Shown: positions 16,615 to 27,710, counted from the first letter of the stretch. The stretch: DNA of 62,290 nt from Streptomycetaceae bacterium (GCA_019243445.1 JAFAUH010000105.1:1-62290); one strand, 5' to 3'. Numbers and translations: made by a program. The notes: generated by a model not told the origin, from the sequence alone.

Positions 16615-18264
16615 GTGGACAAAGCCAGGAGCATGACAGCCATGAGAGCCCTGTCGAAGTGGGCGGACCTGGCGCGATCGCAAGTGGTCGCGGCGAAGTC
16701 GTACGTGTCAGACCTCTCCGGCCCCCTCTTTGCCACCCCCCTCTCTGCCCCCCTCTCCGGCCCTGCCCGCTCGACGCTGAAGCTCGTCGCTGGATCCGCC
16801 GGAGCCGGCCTCCTCACCGCCGGCGTGGCGACCGCAGTCACTGGGCCGTGGCAGTCGGGCCAGCGCGTGGCGGAACGCTCCTGGGCCGCCGCCCGGGACG
16901 GGGTGAACCGCGCCATCGCCGCTGAGTACCGCATCGCCCCCGTGCCCAGCGCACCGGCCGTGCTCACCGGCATCGACGCGGCTGGCGTGACCACGGCCAA
17001 CGGGCTGGGCAGCCCGGAAAAGCCGCTGCCGACCAGTCAGGGCCTGAACGCCGCTCTCGGGCCGCTTTTCAACGCTCCCGCGCTTGGCGGGATCCGCACC
17101 GGCGCCGTCCTCGACGCCGCGACCGGCCGTGAACTCTTCGATCACCAGGCCGACCTGCCCACCGCTCCCGCCTCGACGACGAAGATCGCCACAGCGGTCG
17201 CCGCCCTGGAAACCCTTGGGCCCGACTTCACCATCCCGACCACCGTGGTCCCCGGCCCGGGGCCCGGCACCATTGTGCTGGCCGGCGGTGGCGACCCCAC
17301 GCTCACCGCCGCCGCGCCATCGCCCGAGGCCGGCCCCTCCGCACACCCGGCGAGTCTGGCCGCGCTTGCCGACGCCACCGCCAAGGCGTTGCGCGTCCAC
17401 GGCACAACCAAGGTCAAGCTGGCGTATGACACCTCGCGCTACACCGGCCCTGAGGTGCATCCCATCGGCAGAAACGACAACATCGCTCCCGTCACCGCGT
17501 TGATGACCGACGAAGGCCGGGTCGACCCGAACTCCACCGAGAGCGCCCCGCGCGTCGCCGACCCTGCTGCCTCCGCGGCGCAGAGCTTTGCCGGGATGTT
17601 GCAAGCCCGCGGCATCACGGTCAGCGGGACGCCGGCGCCTGCCACTGCGCCCGTACCTTTTCGCTCCTCCGGGCCTTCCGGGACCACGATCGCCCAGATC
17701 CGGTCGATGCCGCTGTCGGCGCTGGTCGAGCGGATGCTCACCAACAGTGACAACGACATCGCCGAGGCGCTGGCCCGGCAGACCGCGATCGGTGCGCACC
17801 AGCCCGCCGACTTCCCGGGGGGAGCCACGGCGGTCAGCCGGGCCCTCGCCAAGCTTGGCCTGCCGCTCGGCGGCACTGTTTTCCTCGACGGCAGCGGCCT
17901 TGCCCGGGAGGACCGCCTCACCGCCGGTCTGCTCGCCCGGCTGCTCGCCACTGCCGCGAGCCCGGCCCACCCGAAATTGCGCTCCGTCCTCAGTGGCCTG
18001 CCGATCGCTGGCTTCACCGGCACTCTCAGCGACCGCTTCAACGCATCGGACAACTCGGACCACGACGGGGCGAGCGCCGCGGGACTGGTCCACGCCAAGA
18101 CCGGCACCCTTACCGGTGTGAACACGCTTGCCGGTACGGTCGTTGACGCCAACGGCCGCCTGCTCGTCTTCGCCTTCATGACCTCGGGCACCAGCGACCC
18201 GAACGCCGCTGTGGCGACACTCGACCGTCTCGCCACAGTCGTCACGGGTTGCGGTTGCCGCTGA
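16615..18264 (+). CDS. dacB: D-alanyl-D-alanine carboxypeptidase/endopeptidase (PBP4, S13)
   Basis: This low-molecular-mass penicillin-binding protein trims peptidoglycan stem peptides outside the membrane. The three active-site motifs are present: STTK (about residue 187), SDN (about 378) and KTG (about 495). An N-terminal hydrophobic segment (LVAGSAGAGLLTAGVATAV) serves as signal or anchor. The start is uncertain: GTG 16570, GTG 16615 and ATG 16642 are all in frame, and AGGAG at 16627 best fits 16642. The early low-complexity PLSAPLSGP stretch is unusual. Confidence 0.9.
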   Translation: MDKARSMTAMRALSKWADLARSQVVAAKSYVSDLSGPLFATPLSAPLSGPARSTLKLVAGSAGAGLLTAGVATAVTGPWQSGQRVAERSWAAARDGVNRAIAAEYRIAPVPSAPAVLTGIDAAGVTTANGLGSPEKPLPTSQGLNAALGPLFNAPALGGIRTGAVLDAATGRELFDHQADLPTAPASTTKIATAVAALETLGPDFTIPTTVVPGPGPGTIVLAGGGDPTLTAAAPSPEAGPSAHPASLAALADATAKALRVHGTTKVKLAYDTSRYTGPEVHPIGRNDNIAPVTALMTDEGRVDPNSTESAPRVADPAASAAQSFAGMLQARGITVSGTPAPATAPVPFRSSGPSGTTIAQIRSMPLSALVERMLTNSDNDIAEALARQTAIGAHQPADFPGGATAVSRALAKLGLPLGGTVFLDGSGLAREDRLTAGLLARLLATAASPAHPKLRSVLSGLPIAGFTGTLSDRFNASDNSDHDGASAAGLVHAKTGTLTGVNTLAGTVVDANGRLLVFAFMTSGTSDPNAAVATLDRLATVVTGCGCR

Positions 18265-18385
18265 GCTTACGACCTGGGGAGTTTCCCGGCTTCTTTGTTC
18301 GCGTGCGTCGCCCGTTCAAGTCGCCCATTCAAGGAGGGAAACCCGGATTCCGCAGCCAGGCCCCCCATATCCGCGTCATGCCACG

Positions 18386-18391
18386 TACGGT
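18386..18391 (+). promoter_or_regulatory. -10 box TACGGT, leaderless start
   Basis: TACGGT sits six bases before the ATG at 18398, and no Shine-Dalgarno sequence lies between them. Confidence 0.5.
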
Positions 18392-18397
18392 GAAGCC

Positions 18398-19567
18398 ATG
18401 ACGAGCATCGATGGTGCGGAGATGGTCGACTGGAACCTCGCGGTAGCGACCGCGACGCGCCTGGTGAGGCCGGGCCCCGAAGTCAGCCGCGATGAGGCGC
18501 GGGCCGTCGTGTCCGAGCTGCGCCGCCACGCGAAGTCGTCGGAGGAGCATGTGCGCTCCTTCACCCGGATGTACGGCGCGGGCGGCGGCCCCGAATCGTA
18601 CGAGCACGGCACCCCTGTCCTCGTCGTCGACCGGCCCGGATGGATCAAGGCAAACGTTGCCGGCTTCCGCGAGATCCTGCGGCCCCTGCTCGACAAGATG
18701 CAGGCACGCCGCGCCCCATTCCCCGGCGGAGCCCTGATCGGCACCGTCGGTAGCAAGGTCACCGGGGTCGAGGTCGGGGCGCTGCTGTCATTCCTTGCCT
18801 CCCGTGTACTCGGCCAGTACGAAACGTTCGCCCCTGCCACCCGTGAACTGCCCGCCGGCTCAGCCGACGCCGAGCCCGGCAGCCCGCGTGCCGGACGGCT
18901 GCTGCTCGTGGCCCCCAACATCGTCCACGTCGAGCGTGAACTCGACGTCGAACCGCATGACTTCAGGCTCTGGGTGTGTTTGCACGAAGAGACCCACCGC
19001 ACCCAGTTCAGTGCCGTGCCCTGGCTGCGCGACCATATCGAGTCGGAGATCCAGGAGTTTCTCGCCGAGACCGAGATCGACCCGGTCACCCTCCTGGAAC
19101 GGGTTCGTGAGGCCGCCCAGTCGATGGTGAGTGGCAAGGGTGAGGGCCAAGGGCGGCCGCCGGGGGAGGGGTTGAGCATCGTCGAGATCGTCCAGACCCC
19201 CGCCCAGCGTGAGATCCTCGCCCGGCTGACCGCTGTGATGTCGCTGCTCGAAGGCCACGCCGACTATGTGATGGACGGCGTCGGGCCCGAGGTCGTCCCG
19301 TCCGTCGCCGAGATCCGTGAGAAGTTCCAGAAACGGCGAGCCAGCGGCGCCGGCCGCCTCGACCTCGCGCTGCGGCGGCTCCTCGGGCTCGACGCCAAGC
19401 TGCGCCAGTACCGCGACGGGGAACGCTTCGTGCGCTCCGTGGTTGATGAAGTCGGCATGGATGGCTTCAACCGGATCTGGACCTCGCCCAACACCTTCCC
19501 CACCAAGACGGAGATCGCCAAACCGGCGGATTGGATCGCAAGGGTGCACCGGCGTAGCGATTCGTGA
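18398..19567 (+). CDS. Zinc-dependent metalloprotease-like protein (DUF2342 family)
   Basis: This 389-residue soluble protein of the DUF2342 family has the zincin motif HEETH (LWVCLHEETHRTQF near residue 195). The family is conserved in actinobacteria between dacB and tilS. Proteolytic activity has been predicted from fold rather than generally demonstrated. A correctly placed TACGGT box and the lack of a ribosome site suggest a leaderless message starting at the ATG. Confidence 0.88.
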   Translation: MTSIDGAEMVDWNLAVATATRLVRPGPEVSRDEARAVVSELRRHAKSSEEHVRSFTRMYGAGGGPESYEHGTPVLVVDRPGWIKANVAGFREILRPLLDKMQARRAPFPGGALIGTVGSKVTGVEVGALLSFLASRVLGQYETFAPATRELPAGSADAEPGSPRAGRLLLVAPNIVHVERELDVEPHDFRLWVCLHEETHRTQFSAVPWLRDHIESEIQEFLAETEIDPVTLLERVREAAQSMVSGKGEGQGRPPGEGLSIVEIVQTPAQREILARLTAVMSLLEGHADYVMDGVGPEVVPSVAEIREKFQKRRASGAGRLDLALRRLLGLDAKLRQYRDGERFVRSVVDEVGMDGFNRIWTSPNTFPTKTEIAKPADWIARVHRRSDS

Positions 19568-19699
19568 ACCTTGAGCGCTGTGTACTTCACCCATCCGAGG
19601 GACCATGGCTCGCGGGTAGGCGTGCGATGCTCAGGTAGCACTCCGAATCTGTCACCATCTAGCTACGCTCAGTGATAGCCCCTCTGGGAGGGAATGGAC

Positions 19700-20752
19700 A
19701 TGGGTCCCCATCCTGCGGTCGCAGCGATACGCCTGGCTGTTCGCCGCGTCCTCCACGACATCCTCAACGACCAGACACGTACCAATGCCGTCGGCGCTTC
19801 CGCCACGCACCCCGTCGTTCTCGCAGCCTGCAGCGGAGGCGCCGACTCCATGGCGCTCGCCTCTGCCCTCGCCTTCGAAGCCCGCAAGTTGGGCGTGCGC
19901 GCGGGAGGTGTCACCATTGACCACGGCCTGCAGGCCGGCTCCGCCGCCCGCGCCGTCGACGTCGTCCACCGCCTACGTGGCCTCGGCCTCGACCCGGTCG
20001 AGGCGCGCGGCGTCACCGTGGGCCGCCAGGGCGGTCCCGAAGCCGCCGCCCGCGAGGCCCGGTACGCCGCACTCGAAGCTTGCGCCACCTCGCTCGGCGC
20101 AGTCGCCGTCATGCTCGGCCACACCCGCGACGACCAGGCCGAGACCGTCCTGCTCGGACTCGCCCGCGGTTCCGGCACCCGCTCGCTTGCCGGGATGCCC
20201 GCGATCTTTGGACCTGGCGGCCGTTACCGCCGCCCCTTCCTGCTCCTCGACCGCGATACCACCCGCAAGGCATGCCTCGTCCAAGGCATCGACGTGTGGG
20301 AGGACCCCCACAACGCCGACCCGGCCTACACGCGCGCCCGCGTCCGGCACGAGGCTCTGCCCGTTCTGGAGAAGTCGCTTGGCCGTGGCGTCGTCGCCTC
20401 GCTCGCCCGTACCGCCCAGCTCTTCCGCGACGACGCCGAGGCGCTCGACCAGTGGGCCACCACCGCTGCCCGTGACGTCATCGCCGACGACGAGCCCGAT
20501 GGCCGTCCCGGCGGAGCACTGGACACCGCGAAGCTCTACACACTGCCGCCCGCGGTGCGTCGCCGCGTGCTGCGCATGACCGCCGTCGAGGCCGGCAGCC
20601 CGTCCGGCTCGCTGTTCGCCCGTCACGTCGAGGAGATGGACCGGCTGGTGACCGGCTGGCGCGGCCAGGGCCCCATCAATCTACCCGGGGGCGTCGAGGC
20701 CCGGCGGCGGAATGGCAAACTGGTCATCCAGCGCGCGATCGCGTCTGAATGA
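19700..20752 (+). CDS. tilS: tRNA(Ile)-lysidine synthase
   Basis: TilS attaches lysine to C34 of tRNA-Ile(CAU) using ATP, so that AUA codons are read correctly. The PP-loop SGGADS is at about residue 35, and a [15 protein letters not shown] motif follows. The 350-residue length fits actinobacterial forms. ATG 19700 is preferred over ATG 19694 because GGGAGGG ends seven bases before it. It is followed at 37 bp by hpt, as is common in actinobacteria. Confidence 0.95.
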   Translation: MGPHPAVAAIRLAVRRVLHDILNDQTRTNAVGASATHPVVLAACSGGADSMALASALAFEARKLGVRAGGVTIDHGLQAGSAARAVDVVHRLRGLGLDPVEARGVTVGRQGGPEAAAREARYAALEACATSLGAVAVMLGHTRDDQAETVLLGLARGSGTRSLAGMPAIFGPGGRYRRPFLLLDRDTTRKACLVQGIDVWEDPHNADPAYTRARVRHEALPVLEKSLGRGVVASLARTAQLFRDDAEALDQWATTAARDVIADDEPDGRPGGALDTAKLYTLPPAVRRRVLRMTAVEAGSPSGSLFARHVEEMDRLVTGWRGQGPINLPGGVEARRRNGKLVIQRAIASE

Positions 20753-20789
20753 TCACTTGAGCCGGCAGGCCTTGCAGGAAGTAGCGCGG

Positions 20790-21344
20790 GTGAACGAGAA
20801 GGACATGGGCACCGACCTGGAGCAGGTGCTCATCGGCAAGGAAGACATCGACGCCAAGCTGGCTGAGCTTGCCGCGCAGATCGACAAGGATTATGAGGGG
20901 AAGGACTTGCTGATCGTCGGCGTCCTCAAGGGCGCGGCCATGGTGATGGCCGACCTTGCCCGGGCGCTCTCCACGCCGGTCACCATGGACTGGATGGCGG
21001 TCTCCTCGTACGGGGCAGGCACCAAGTCCTCCGGCGTGGTCCGGATCCTCAAGGATCTCGACACCGACATCGTCGGCCGCCATGTCCTGATCGTCGAGGA
21101 CGTCATCGATTCCGGGCTTACCCTGTCCTGGCTGTTGTCCAACCTCAGCTCGCGCGGTCCCGCGTCACTGCAGGTGTGCACCCTGTTGCGCAAGCCTGAG
21201 GCGGCCAAGGTGGATATTGATGTGAAGTACGTCGGTTTTGACATTCCGAACGAGTTCGTTGTCGGCTACGGTCTCGATTACGCCGAGAAGTATCGCAATC
21301 TGCCGTTCGTCGGTACTCTCGCTCCACACGTCTACGGCGGCTGA
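20790..21344 (+). CDS. hpt: Hypoxanthine phosphoribosyltransferase
   Basis: This purine-salvage enzyme makes IMP or GMP from hypoxanthine or guanine with PRPP. The PRPP-binding motif [13 protein letters not shown] lies near residue 110 and the protein ends in a typical [12 protein letters not shown]. It has 184 residues when started at GTG 20790, which has AGGAAG eight bases upstream; ATG 20805 is an alternative. It is in the tilS-hpt-ftsH block. Confidence 0.96.
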   Translation: MNEKDMGTDLEQVLIGKEDIDAKLAELAAQIDKDYEGKDLLIVGVLKGAAMVMADLARALSTPVTMDWMAVSSYGAGTKSSGVVRILKDLDTDIVGRHVLIVEDVIDSGLTLSWLLSNLSSRGPASLQVCTLLRKPEAAKVDIDVKYVGFDIPNEFVVGYGLDYAEKYRNLPFVGTLAPHVYGG

Positions 21345-21517
21345 CCCCCGCTGGCCACCCCTCGGGAACGGTTCACGGCTTCCTGCCGTTGGAGCAAGCA
21401 GAGGGGTTCGTTACCGGTCCTCGGCAGCATCGGGTGACAATGCTGAGGTACCGTCCGAAGGTCGAGTCGTACACCTAGCTGGCGCACAGCGGCTTCATTG
21501 GCCGAGGTGCTCTCACT

Positions 21518-23605
21518 GTGGCAGGAGGGACGGGGCCTAACAGCCCCGCATGGATGGACGTCAAACGCTACTTCCGTGGGCCGGTCATGTGGATCGTGCT
21601 GGCCGTCCTTGCCGTCGTCGTCTTGATGAACGTCGTCGGCTCCACAGGCGGCTACAAAACGGTGGACACCGGGCAGGTGGTCGCCGCGATCGATTCAGGC
21701 CAGGCCCAGTCGGCCAAGATCACCACGGGCGATTCCCAGACCATTCAGGTCCAGCTCAAGCCGGGCACCAAGGTCGACGGAAAGGACCTGGGCGACAAGA
21801 TCCAGGCTTCCTACGTCGGCAATCAGGGTGTGCAGATCGCGAGCACGCTGCAGTCCCAGATCGACCGACGCAAGATCCACCCGGATGTGCTCCCCAACGG
21901 CTACACCGTCTCGCCGTCGAAGGAGAACCCGTTCGTCAGCGTCCTGATCTCTTTGCTGCCGTTCGTGTTGATCGTCGTCATCTTCCTGTTCTTGATGAAC
22001 CAGATGCAGGGCGGCGGCTCCCGGGTGATGAACTTCGGCAAGTCGAAGGCCAAGCTGATCACCAAGGACACGCCGAAGACGACGTTCAGCGATGTGGCGG
22101 GCGCTGATGAGGCCGTCGAGGAGCTCCAGGAGATCAAGGAGTTCCTGCAGGAGCCTGCCAAGTTCCAGGCCGTCGGCGCCAAGATCCCCAAGGGCGTGCT
22201 GCTCTACGGCCCGCCCGGTACCGGCAAAACGCTGCTCGCGCGAGCCGTCGCGGGTGAGGCCGGCGTGCCGTTCTATTCGATCTCCGGCTCTGACTTCGTC
22301 GAGATGTTTGTCGGTGTCGGTGCCTCCCGCGTACGTGACCTGTTCGAGCAGGCCAAGGCGAACGCCCCGGCGATTGTCTTCGTCGATGAGATCGACGCCG
22401 TCGGACGACACCGCGGCGCGGGTCTTGGCGGCGGCCACGACGAGCGTGAGCAGACCCTCAACCAGCTGCTCGTCGAGATGGACGGCTTCGACGTCAAGGG
22501 CGGCGTCATCCTGATCGCCGCCACCAACCGGCCGGACATCCTCGACCCGGCGCTGCTGCGTCCGGGCCGCTTCGATCGCCAGATCACCGTCGACCGCCCC
22601 GACCTGCAAGGACGGCTCGAAATCCTCAAGGTCCACCAGAAGGGCAAGCCAGTCGCTCCGGACGTCGACCTGCAGGCTGTCGCCCGCCGCACCCCCGGTT
22701 TCACCGGCGCCGACCTGGCCAACGTGCTCAATGAAGCCGCGCTGCTCACCGCGCGCAGCGACAAGAAGCTGGTCGACAACAAGTTCCTCGACGAGGCGAT
22801 CGATCGCGTCGTGGCCGGACCGCAGAAGCGGACCCGGATCATGAGCGAGAAGGAGAAGAAGATCACCGCGTACCACGAGGGCGGACACGCCCTGGTTGCG
22901 GCTGCTTCTCCGAACAGTGACCCGGTGCACAAGATCACGATCTTGTCGCGAGGCCGTGCGCTCGGCTACACGATGGTGCTGCCCGACGAGGACAAGTACT
23001 CCACCACGCGCAATGAGATGCTCGACCAGCTCGCCTACATGCTGGGTGGTCGCGCGGCCGAGGAGCTCGTCTTCCACGACCCGACCACGGGCGCGGCGAA
23101 CGACATCGAGAAGGCGACCGCCACAGCTCGGGCAATGGTCACGCAGTACGGCATGACCGAGCGCCTCGGCGCGATCAAGTTCGGCACCGACAACTCCGAG
23201 CCCTTCCTGGGACGTGAGATGGCTCACCAGCGCGATTACTCAGAAGAGGTCGCCGGGCTGGTGGACGAAGAGGTCAAGAAGCTGATCGAGAACGCGCACA
23301 ACGAGGCATGGGAGATCCTCGTCGAGAACCGCGACGTGCTTGACAACCTGGTGCTGGCGCTCTTGGAGAAGGAGACGCTCAACAAGGAGGAGATCGCCGA
23401 GATCTTCAAGCCGATCGTCAAGCGCCCGCCGCGGCCGGCGTGGACGGGTTCCTCGCGCCGTACACCGTCGACCCGCCCGGCGGTGCTCTCTCCGCGCGAG
23501 CTGGCGCTGGCCAATGGAGCGAACGGCGCCGCCCCCTCGTCGACGTCGGCAGTCAAGCCGTCCCAGAAGGCGGACACGGTGGAGCTCCCCGCTGAGGACG
23601 CATAA
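21518..23605 (+). CDS. ftsH: ATP-dependent zinc metalloprotease FtsH
   Basis: This is a membrane-bound AAA+ protease that removes damaged or regulatory membrane proteins. Two N-terminal membrane helices flank an extracytoplasmic domain. Walker A GPPGTGKT is at about residues 230-237, a Walker [10 protein letters not shown] follows, and the zinc motif HEGGH is at about 453. The C-terminal tail is low-complexity, as in Streptomyces. GTG 21518 has GAGG ten bases upstream; ATG 21554 ([10 protein letters not shown]) is the alternative start and matches many homologues. Confidence 0.96.
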   Translation: MAGGTGPNSPAWMDVKRYFRGPVMWIVLAVLAVVVLMNVVGSTGGYKTVDTGQVVAAIDSGQAQSAKITTGDSQTIQVQLKPGTKVDGKDLGDKIQASYVGNQGVQIASTLQSQIDRRKIHPDVLPNGYTVSPSKENPFVSVLISLLPFVLIVVIFLFLMNQMQGGGSRVMNFGKSKAKLITKDTPKTTFSDVAGADEAVEELQEIKEFLQEPAKFQAVGAKIPKGVLLYGPPGTGKTLLARAVAGEAGVPFYSISGSDFVEMFVGVGASRVRDLFEQAKANAPAIVFVDEIDAVGRHRGAGLGGGHDEREQTLNQLLVEMDGFDVKGGVILIAATNRPDILDPALLRPGRFDRQITVDRPDLQGRLEILKVHQKGKPVAPDVDLQAVARRTPGFTGADLANVLNEAALLTARSDKKLVDNKFLDEAIDRVVAGPQKRTRIMSEKEKKITAYHEGGHALVAAASPNSDPVHKITILSRGRALGYTMVLPDEDKYSTTRNEMLDQLAYMLGGRAAEELVFHDPTTGAANDIEKATATARAMVTQYGMTERLGAIKFGTDNSEPFLGREMAHQRDYSEEVAGLVDEEVKKLIENAHNEAWEILVENRDVLDNLVLALLEKETLNKEEIAEIFKPIVKRPPRPAWTGSSRRTPSTRPAVLSPRELALANGANGAAPSSTSAVKPSQKADTVELPAEDA

Positions 23606-23664
23606 CCCCTCGGACGACGAGGGTTGACCGGCGGAGGCAGCGCTTCCTTCCTTCCGGAATGAAC

Positions 23665-23702
23665 GCCGCGGTCCCCCAGGTTTTAGCCTGGGGGACCGCG
23701 GC
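23665..23702 (+). terminator. Strong terminator after ftsH
   Basis: A perfect 16-bp stem (23665-23680 with 23687-23702) has the loop TTTTAG. It separates ftsH from folE. Confidence 0.85.
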
Positions 23703-23770
23703 ATCGACGCATCTGTACGATCTGCATGATCCGCACGACTGATGTGACCCGCACGAGGAACGAGGCATGG

Positions 23771-24379
23771 ATGACCGACCCGGTGACGCTGGACCCCGCC
23801 GCGGCCACTGTGGGCGAGTTCGACGAGAAGCGGGCCGAGAACGCCGTCCGCGAGCTGCTCATCGCGGTGGGCGAAAACCCCGACCGCGAAGGCCTGCGGG
23901 AAACCCCCGCCCGGGTCGCACGCGCCTACAGGGAGATCTTCGCAGGGCTGTGGCAGAAGCCTGAGGATGTGCTGACCACTACCTTCGATCTCGGCCACGA
24001 CGAGATGGTGCTGGTCAAGGACATCGAGGTGCTGTCGTCGTGTGAGCATCATCTGGTGCCCTTCGTGGGATCCGCCCACGTCGGTTACATCCCGTCGACC
24101 GATGGCAAGATCACAGGATTGTCGAAGTTGGCCCGCCTCGTGGATGTTTTCGCGCGCCGTCCGCAGGTTCAGGAACGATTGACCACCCAGATCGCCGACT
24201 CTCTGATGGAGATCCTGGAGCCGCGCGGAGTGATTGTCGTGATCGAATGCGAGCACATGTGCATGACGCTGCGAGGTGTCCGCAAGCCCGGCGCCAAGAC
24301 GCTGACTTCTGCGGTCCGAGGCCAGCTACGCGACCCGGCCACCCGTGCAGAGGCGATGAGCCTCATAATGGCTCGATAA
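23771..24379 (+). CDS. folE: GTP cyclohydrolase I
   Basis: FolE is the first enzyme of folate synthesis, converting GTP to dihydroneopterin triphosphate. Zinc-ligand motifs CEHHLVPF and [11 protein letters not shown] are present, with the [10 protein letters not shown] substrate loop. It has 202 residues; the ATG at 23771 has GAGG five bases upstream. It sits upstream of the folP-folB-folK cluster but is separated from it by the esterase/mprF-like divergent pair. Confidence 0.96.
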   Translation: MTDPVTLDPAAATVGEFDEKRAENAVRELLIAVGENPDREGLRETPARVARAYREIFAGLWQKPEDVLTTTFDLGHDEMVLVKDIEVLSSCEHHLVPFVGSAHVGYIPSTDGKITGLSKLARLVDVFARRPQVQERLTTQIADSLMEILEPRGVIVVIECEHMCMTLRGVRKPGAKTLTSAVRGQLRDPATRAEAMSLIMAR

Positions 24380-24425
24380 CGGCCCGCCAGCCGAATTGTC
24401 GGATCACGCAATTGTCCGATCACAC

Positions 24426-24462
24426 ACTGTGGCCGGGAAGGCATTGCCTTCCCGGCCACAGT
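24426..24462. terminator. Bidirectional terminator between folE and the esterase gene
   Basis: A perfect 17-bp stem (ACTGTGGCCGGGAAGGC with its complement) has a 3-base loop and lies between converging genes. Confidence 0.85.
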
Positions 24463-24515
24463 CGAACGGGGTGAAGGGGGCGCCTCGCGCGGCCTCTTAC
24501 TGCTCCCAGGTCTGT

Positions 24516-25640
24516 TTACTGCGCCAGGTGCTGGCTCAGGGCATCGAGGGCCACCGGCAGCTCGCGGTTCCAGGTGGTGAAGTTGTGACCGCCGCTGGGC
24601 AAGATGATCGACGATACCGTCATCGGCGGCTTGACGGCCTTGATGAAGGCCATCGTCGCCTTGTAATCGTATTCGCCGCGCTGGCTGCTGGTCAGGAGCG
24701 CCCAGACCTGCGGCACCGGCTTGTGCTGGAGCCACCACATCATGTCGTTTTCGTTCTGCAGCTGCTTGCTGCCGCCGAACAGGTCGCCCGTGGTCGGATC
24801 GTCGTGCGTGCTGTAGTAACCCGAGAGGGAGACCGCGGCCGAGTAGGCCTCCGGGTGGCGCATCGTCATCTTCAGGGCGCAGTAGCCGCCGGTCGAGTCG
24901 CCCATAATGCCCCAGTTGACGGCGCGGTTGCCGACCCGGTAGTTGGCCGAAATCGTGTTGCGCAGGTCCTGGGTGAAGAAAGTCTCCACTTGCGGCCCGT
25001 GCGGGATGTCGATGCACTCGGTGTCGCGTGGCGGCATTACCGTCGGACGCAGCATGATCAGGATCGTGGGCTGCATTTTGCCCTGTTGTATGTGCTCCGT
25101 TGCTGTCTGTGGGTACTTCATCCGGGTGATCAGCGAGTCCGTCGTACCCGGGTAGCCGGTGAGGATGACCGCGGCCGGGAAATTCTGTTCCTTGAACGCC
25201 GCCTGAAAGTACTGCGGGGGGAGGTAGACGTACGCCGGTGTGACGATGCCAGTCTTCGCGCCGTCAATCTGCACCTTCTCGATCCGGCCGGCCTTGTCGG
25301 CCTGGCCGCCGCCAGGCACGCCCACCTCCTGGCTGCCCAGGTGCTGCAGACCGAGCTTGCCCGATGGGGCCCCGCCCGCCGAGTAGTCGACCACCGTGCC
25401 CGGGTCCTGATTCGTGCCGAATAGGTCGGCGAAAGATGCGTAGAAACCGAAGTACGAGTTGATCGCCAGGCCCAAGGCAGCGAGAATGGCGAGTTGGCCG
25501 CCGAGTAGCAGGCCTACCCGGCACGCTATCGGCTTGATCCCTCTTTGCGACACTCGTGGCCACAACCAGATCGTGGCCACGAAAGCGGCCACCGCGATGA
25601 CGATGACCAGGACGAGGAGCTTCACGCTTGTGAGACCCAT
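24516..25640 (-). CDS. Membrane-anchored esterase (PF00756, mycolyltransferase-like fold)
   Basis: This 374-residue protein has two N-terminal membrane helices (to about residue 70) followed by an exported alpha/beta hydrolase domain. The nucleophile elbow is GDSTGG and a late GGHNFTTW supplies a likely catalytic His. The family includes esterase D and antigen 85-type enzymes. Streptomycetes lack mycolic acids, so the substrate is unknown. GGAAAG precedes the ATG. It is divergent from the MprF-like gene. Confidence 0.85.
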   Translation of the reverse strand: MGLTSVKLLVLVIVIAVAAFVATIWLWPRVSQRGIKPIACRVGLLLGGQLAILAALGLAINSYFGFYASFADLFGTNQDPGTVVDYSAGGAPSGKLGLQHLGSQEVGVPGGGQADKAGRIEKVQIDGAKTGIVTPAYVYLPPQYFQAAFKEQNFPAAVILTGYPGTTDSLITRMKYPQTATEHIQQGKMQPTILIMLRPTVMPPRDTECIDIPHGPQVETFFTQDLRNTISANYRVGNRAVNWGIMGDSTGGYCALKMTMRHPEAYSAAVSLSGYYSTHDDPTTGDLFGGSKQLQNENDMMWWLQHKPVPQVWALLTSSQRGEYDYKATMAFIKAVKPPMTVSSIILPSGGHNFTTWNRELPVALDALSQHLAQ

Positions 25641-25840
25641 GAGGTGCTTTCCGTTCGATGTCTCGGTCGCCGCAGCCGCCGTGCTGGAACCTCGCGGACC
25701 GTGGTTCCGTCATAGAGGACGCACAACATTCGTGCCCTCGCCAAACGGGCCGGACGAGCCGCTGATCGGGGCTGGGAGACCGATGTCTGCACACAAAGAT
25801 GCTGCTTGCCTTGAATGGGTTCCCTCAAGAGGTGGCATCA

Positions 25841-27676
25841 ATGACTGATTCGTCCGTCACACGTCCACGACTACCGCGCCTCCAGCCGAGCAGTAAAGTG
25901 CCGACGCTGGTGGGCACCCTGGTCGCTCTCATCGGGCTGCTTGACCTTGCCACCGGCATCATCCCCACGCTTCGCCACAGTAAGGTCCACACCCTTGCTG
26001 GTTATCTCCCAGGCACTGTGACTAGCATCGCACTCGCCGCATCGATCATCGTCGGCATCCTGCTGCTGATGCTGGCGCATGGCCTGAAACGGCGTAAGCG
26101 GCGGGCGTGGCGGACCGCGGTCGTCCTGCTTCCCTCAAGCTTGGTCATCGATGCGCTGCACCACCGTGGCGGCATCGGACATGTCATCCTTACGGTGGTC
26201 CTCCTTGTGGTGCTTCTCACCCATAGGGGTGAATTCTGTGCGCTCTCCGACCCGCGGACGCGGTGGCGAGCCCTGTTCAACTTCATCGTCTTGACGGTGG
26301 TCAGCTTCAGTATCGGCCTGGTGATCGTCAGCTCCCACCCGAGTGACGAGCTCGGCAACCCCGGCATCGTCGACCGCGTCGAGACCGTTTTCTACGGGCT
26401 CTTCGGCTTCGGTGGCCCGGTGCACTACAGCTCCGACCGGACGGGCGACATCGTCGGCTACTCCCTTGGCGGCCTCGGCTTCCTGATCCTGTTCACCACC
26501 GTCTACCTGGTGCTGCGCCCCGAGCACCCCACGGCTGTGCTCAACGCCGAGGACGAACGGCGCATCCGCGAGCTGCTCGCCAAGCACGGCTGCCGCGACT
26601 CGCTCGGCCACTTCGCGTTGCGTCGTGATAAAAGTGTGATTTTCTCGCCCACCGGCAAGGCCGCGATCTCCTACCGGGTGATCTCCGGCGTGATGCTCGC
26701 GAGTGGCGACCCCATCGGCGACGTCGAGGCATGGCCGGGCGCGATCGACCGCTTCATGGAGGAGGCCCGTACGCACGCCTGGATCCCCGCGGTCGTCGGC
26801 TGCAGCGAGACCGGCGGCGAGGTATGGACACGGGAGACTGGGCTCGACGCCCTGGAACTCGGCGACGAGGCGATTGTCGAGACGGCCGACTTCTCACTCT
26901 CCGGGCGCGCGATGCGAAACGTACGGCAGATGGTCAAACGCGTCGAACGCAATGGCTACACGTGCACGATGCGGCGGGTGAGCGAGCTCACCGACGAGGA
27001 GAAGGCGCGGATCCGATCGGCCGCTGCCGACTGGCGTGGCACCGACACCGAGCGTGGTTTCTCGATGGCGCTCGGCCGGTTCGGCGATCCGGAAGACGGG
27101 GACTGCGTCGTTGTCACCGCGCACAAGACGGAGGAGAACGAGCTGTCACCGCACGGCGACCTCAAAGCCGTACTGCACTTCGTCCCGTGGGGTAAAGACG
27201 GCATCTCACTGGAGCTCATGCGCCGTGACCGCAGCGCGGACGCGGGCATGAACGAACTGCTGATCGTCCACGCCCTGCAGCACGCGGAGGAGCTGGGGAT
27301 CACCCGGGTCTCCCTCAACTTCGCGATGTTCCGCTCGGCGCTGGCACGCGGTGAACGAATCGGCGCCGGGCCGGTATTGCGCTTCTGGCGCGGGCTGCTG
27401 GTCTTCCTCTCCCGCTGGTTCCAGATCGAGTCGCTGTACAAGTTCAACGCCAAGTTCCAGCCGGTGTGGGAGCCGCGCTTCATGGTCTTCCCGAACAACC
27501 GATATCTGCCGCGCATCGGCTTCGCCGTCATGCAGGCCGAGGCGTTTATCACACTGGAGCTCCCGGCGCGGGTGCGTCGTTGGATCCCGGGACTGAGCAA
27601 GGAACCGCAGGTGTACGAGTGTGCTCACGTGGAGATCAACAAGCCCGTCACCGAGATTGGCGATCACGCGGCCTGA
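25841..27676 (+). CDS. MprF-like phosphatidylglycerol lysyltransferase domain protein
   Basis: This 611-residue membrane protein has about six or seven N-terminal helices (to about residue 240) and a large cytoplasmic DUF2156-type aminoacyl-PG synthase domain. The signature includes SLNFAMFRSALARGERIGAG and LYKFNAKFQPVWEPR. Full MprF has about 14 helices, so this looks like a synthase with a reduced flippase part. Such enzymes add lysine from Lys-tRNA to phosphatidylglycerol and lower the membrane's negative charge. ATG 25841 has AGAGGTGG upstream. Confidence 0.88.
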   Translation: MTDSSVTRPRLPRLQPSSKVPTLVGTLVALIGLLDLATGIIPTLRHSKVHTLAGYLPGTVTSIALAASIIVGILLLMLAHGLKRRKRRAWRTAVVLLPSSLVIDALHHRGGIGHVILTVVLLVVLLTHRGEFCALSDPRTRWRALFNFIVLTVVSFSIGLVIVSSHPSDELGNPGIVDRVETVFYGLFGFGGPVHYSSDRTGDIVGYSLGGLGFLILFTTVYLVLRPEHPTAVLNAEDERRIRELLAKHGCRDSLGHFALRRDKSVIFSPTGKAAISYRVISGVMLASGDPIGDVEAWPGAIDRFMEEARTHAWIPAVVGCSETGGEVWTRETGLDALELGDEAIVETADFSLSGRAMRNVRQMVKRVERNGYTCTMRRVSELTDEEKARIRSAAADWRGTDTERGFSMALGRFGDPEDGDCVVVTAHKTEENELSPHGDLKAVLHFVPWGKDGISLELMRRDRSADAGMNELLIVHALQHAEELGITRVSLNFAMFRSALARGERIGAGPVLRFWRGLLVFLSRWFQIESLYKFNAKFQPVWEPRFMVFPNNRYLPRIGFAVMQAEAFITLELPARVRRWIPGLSKEPQVYECAHVEINKPVTEIGDHAA

Positions 27677-27710
27677 CAGACGTGGGGGCTCCTGGTCGGG
27701 GGCGAACGCC

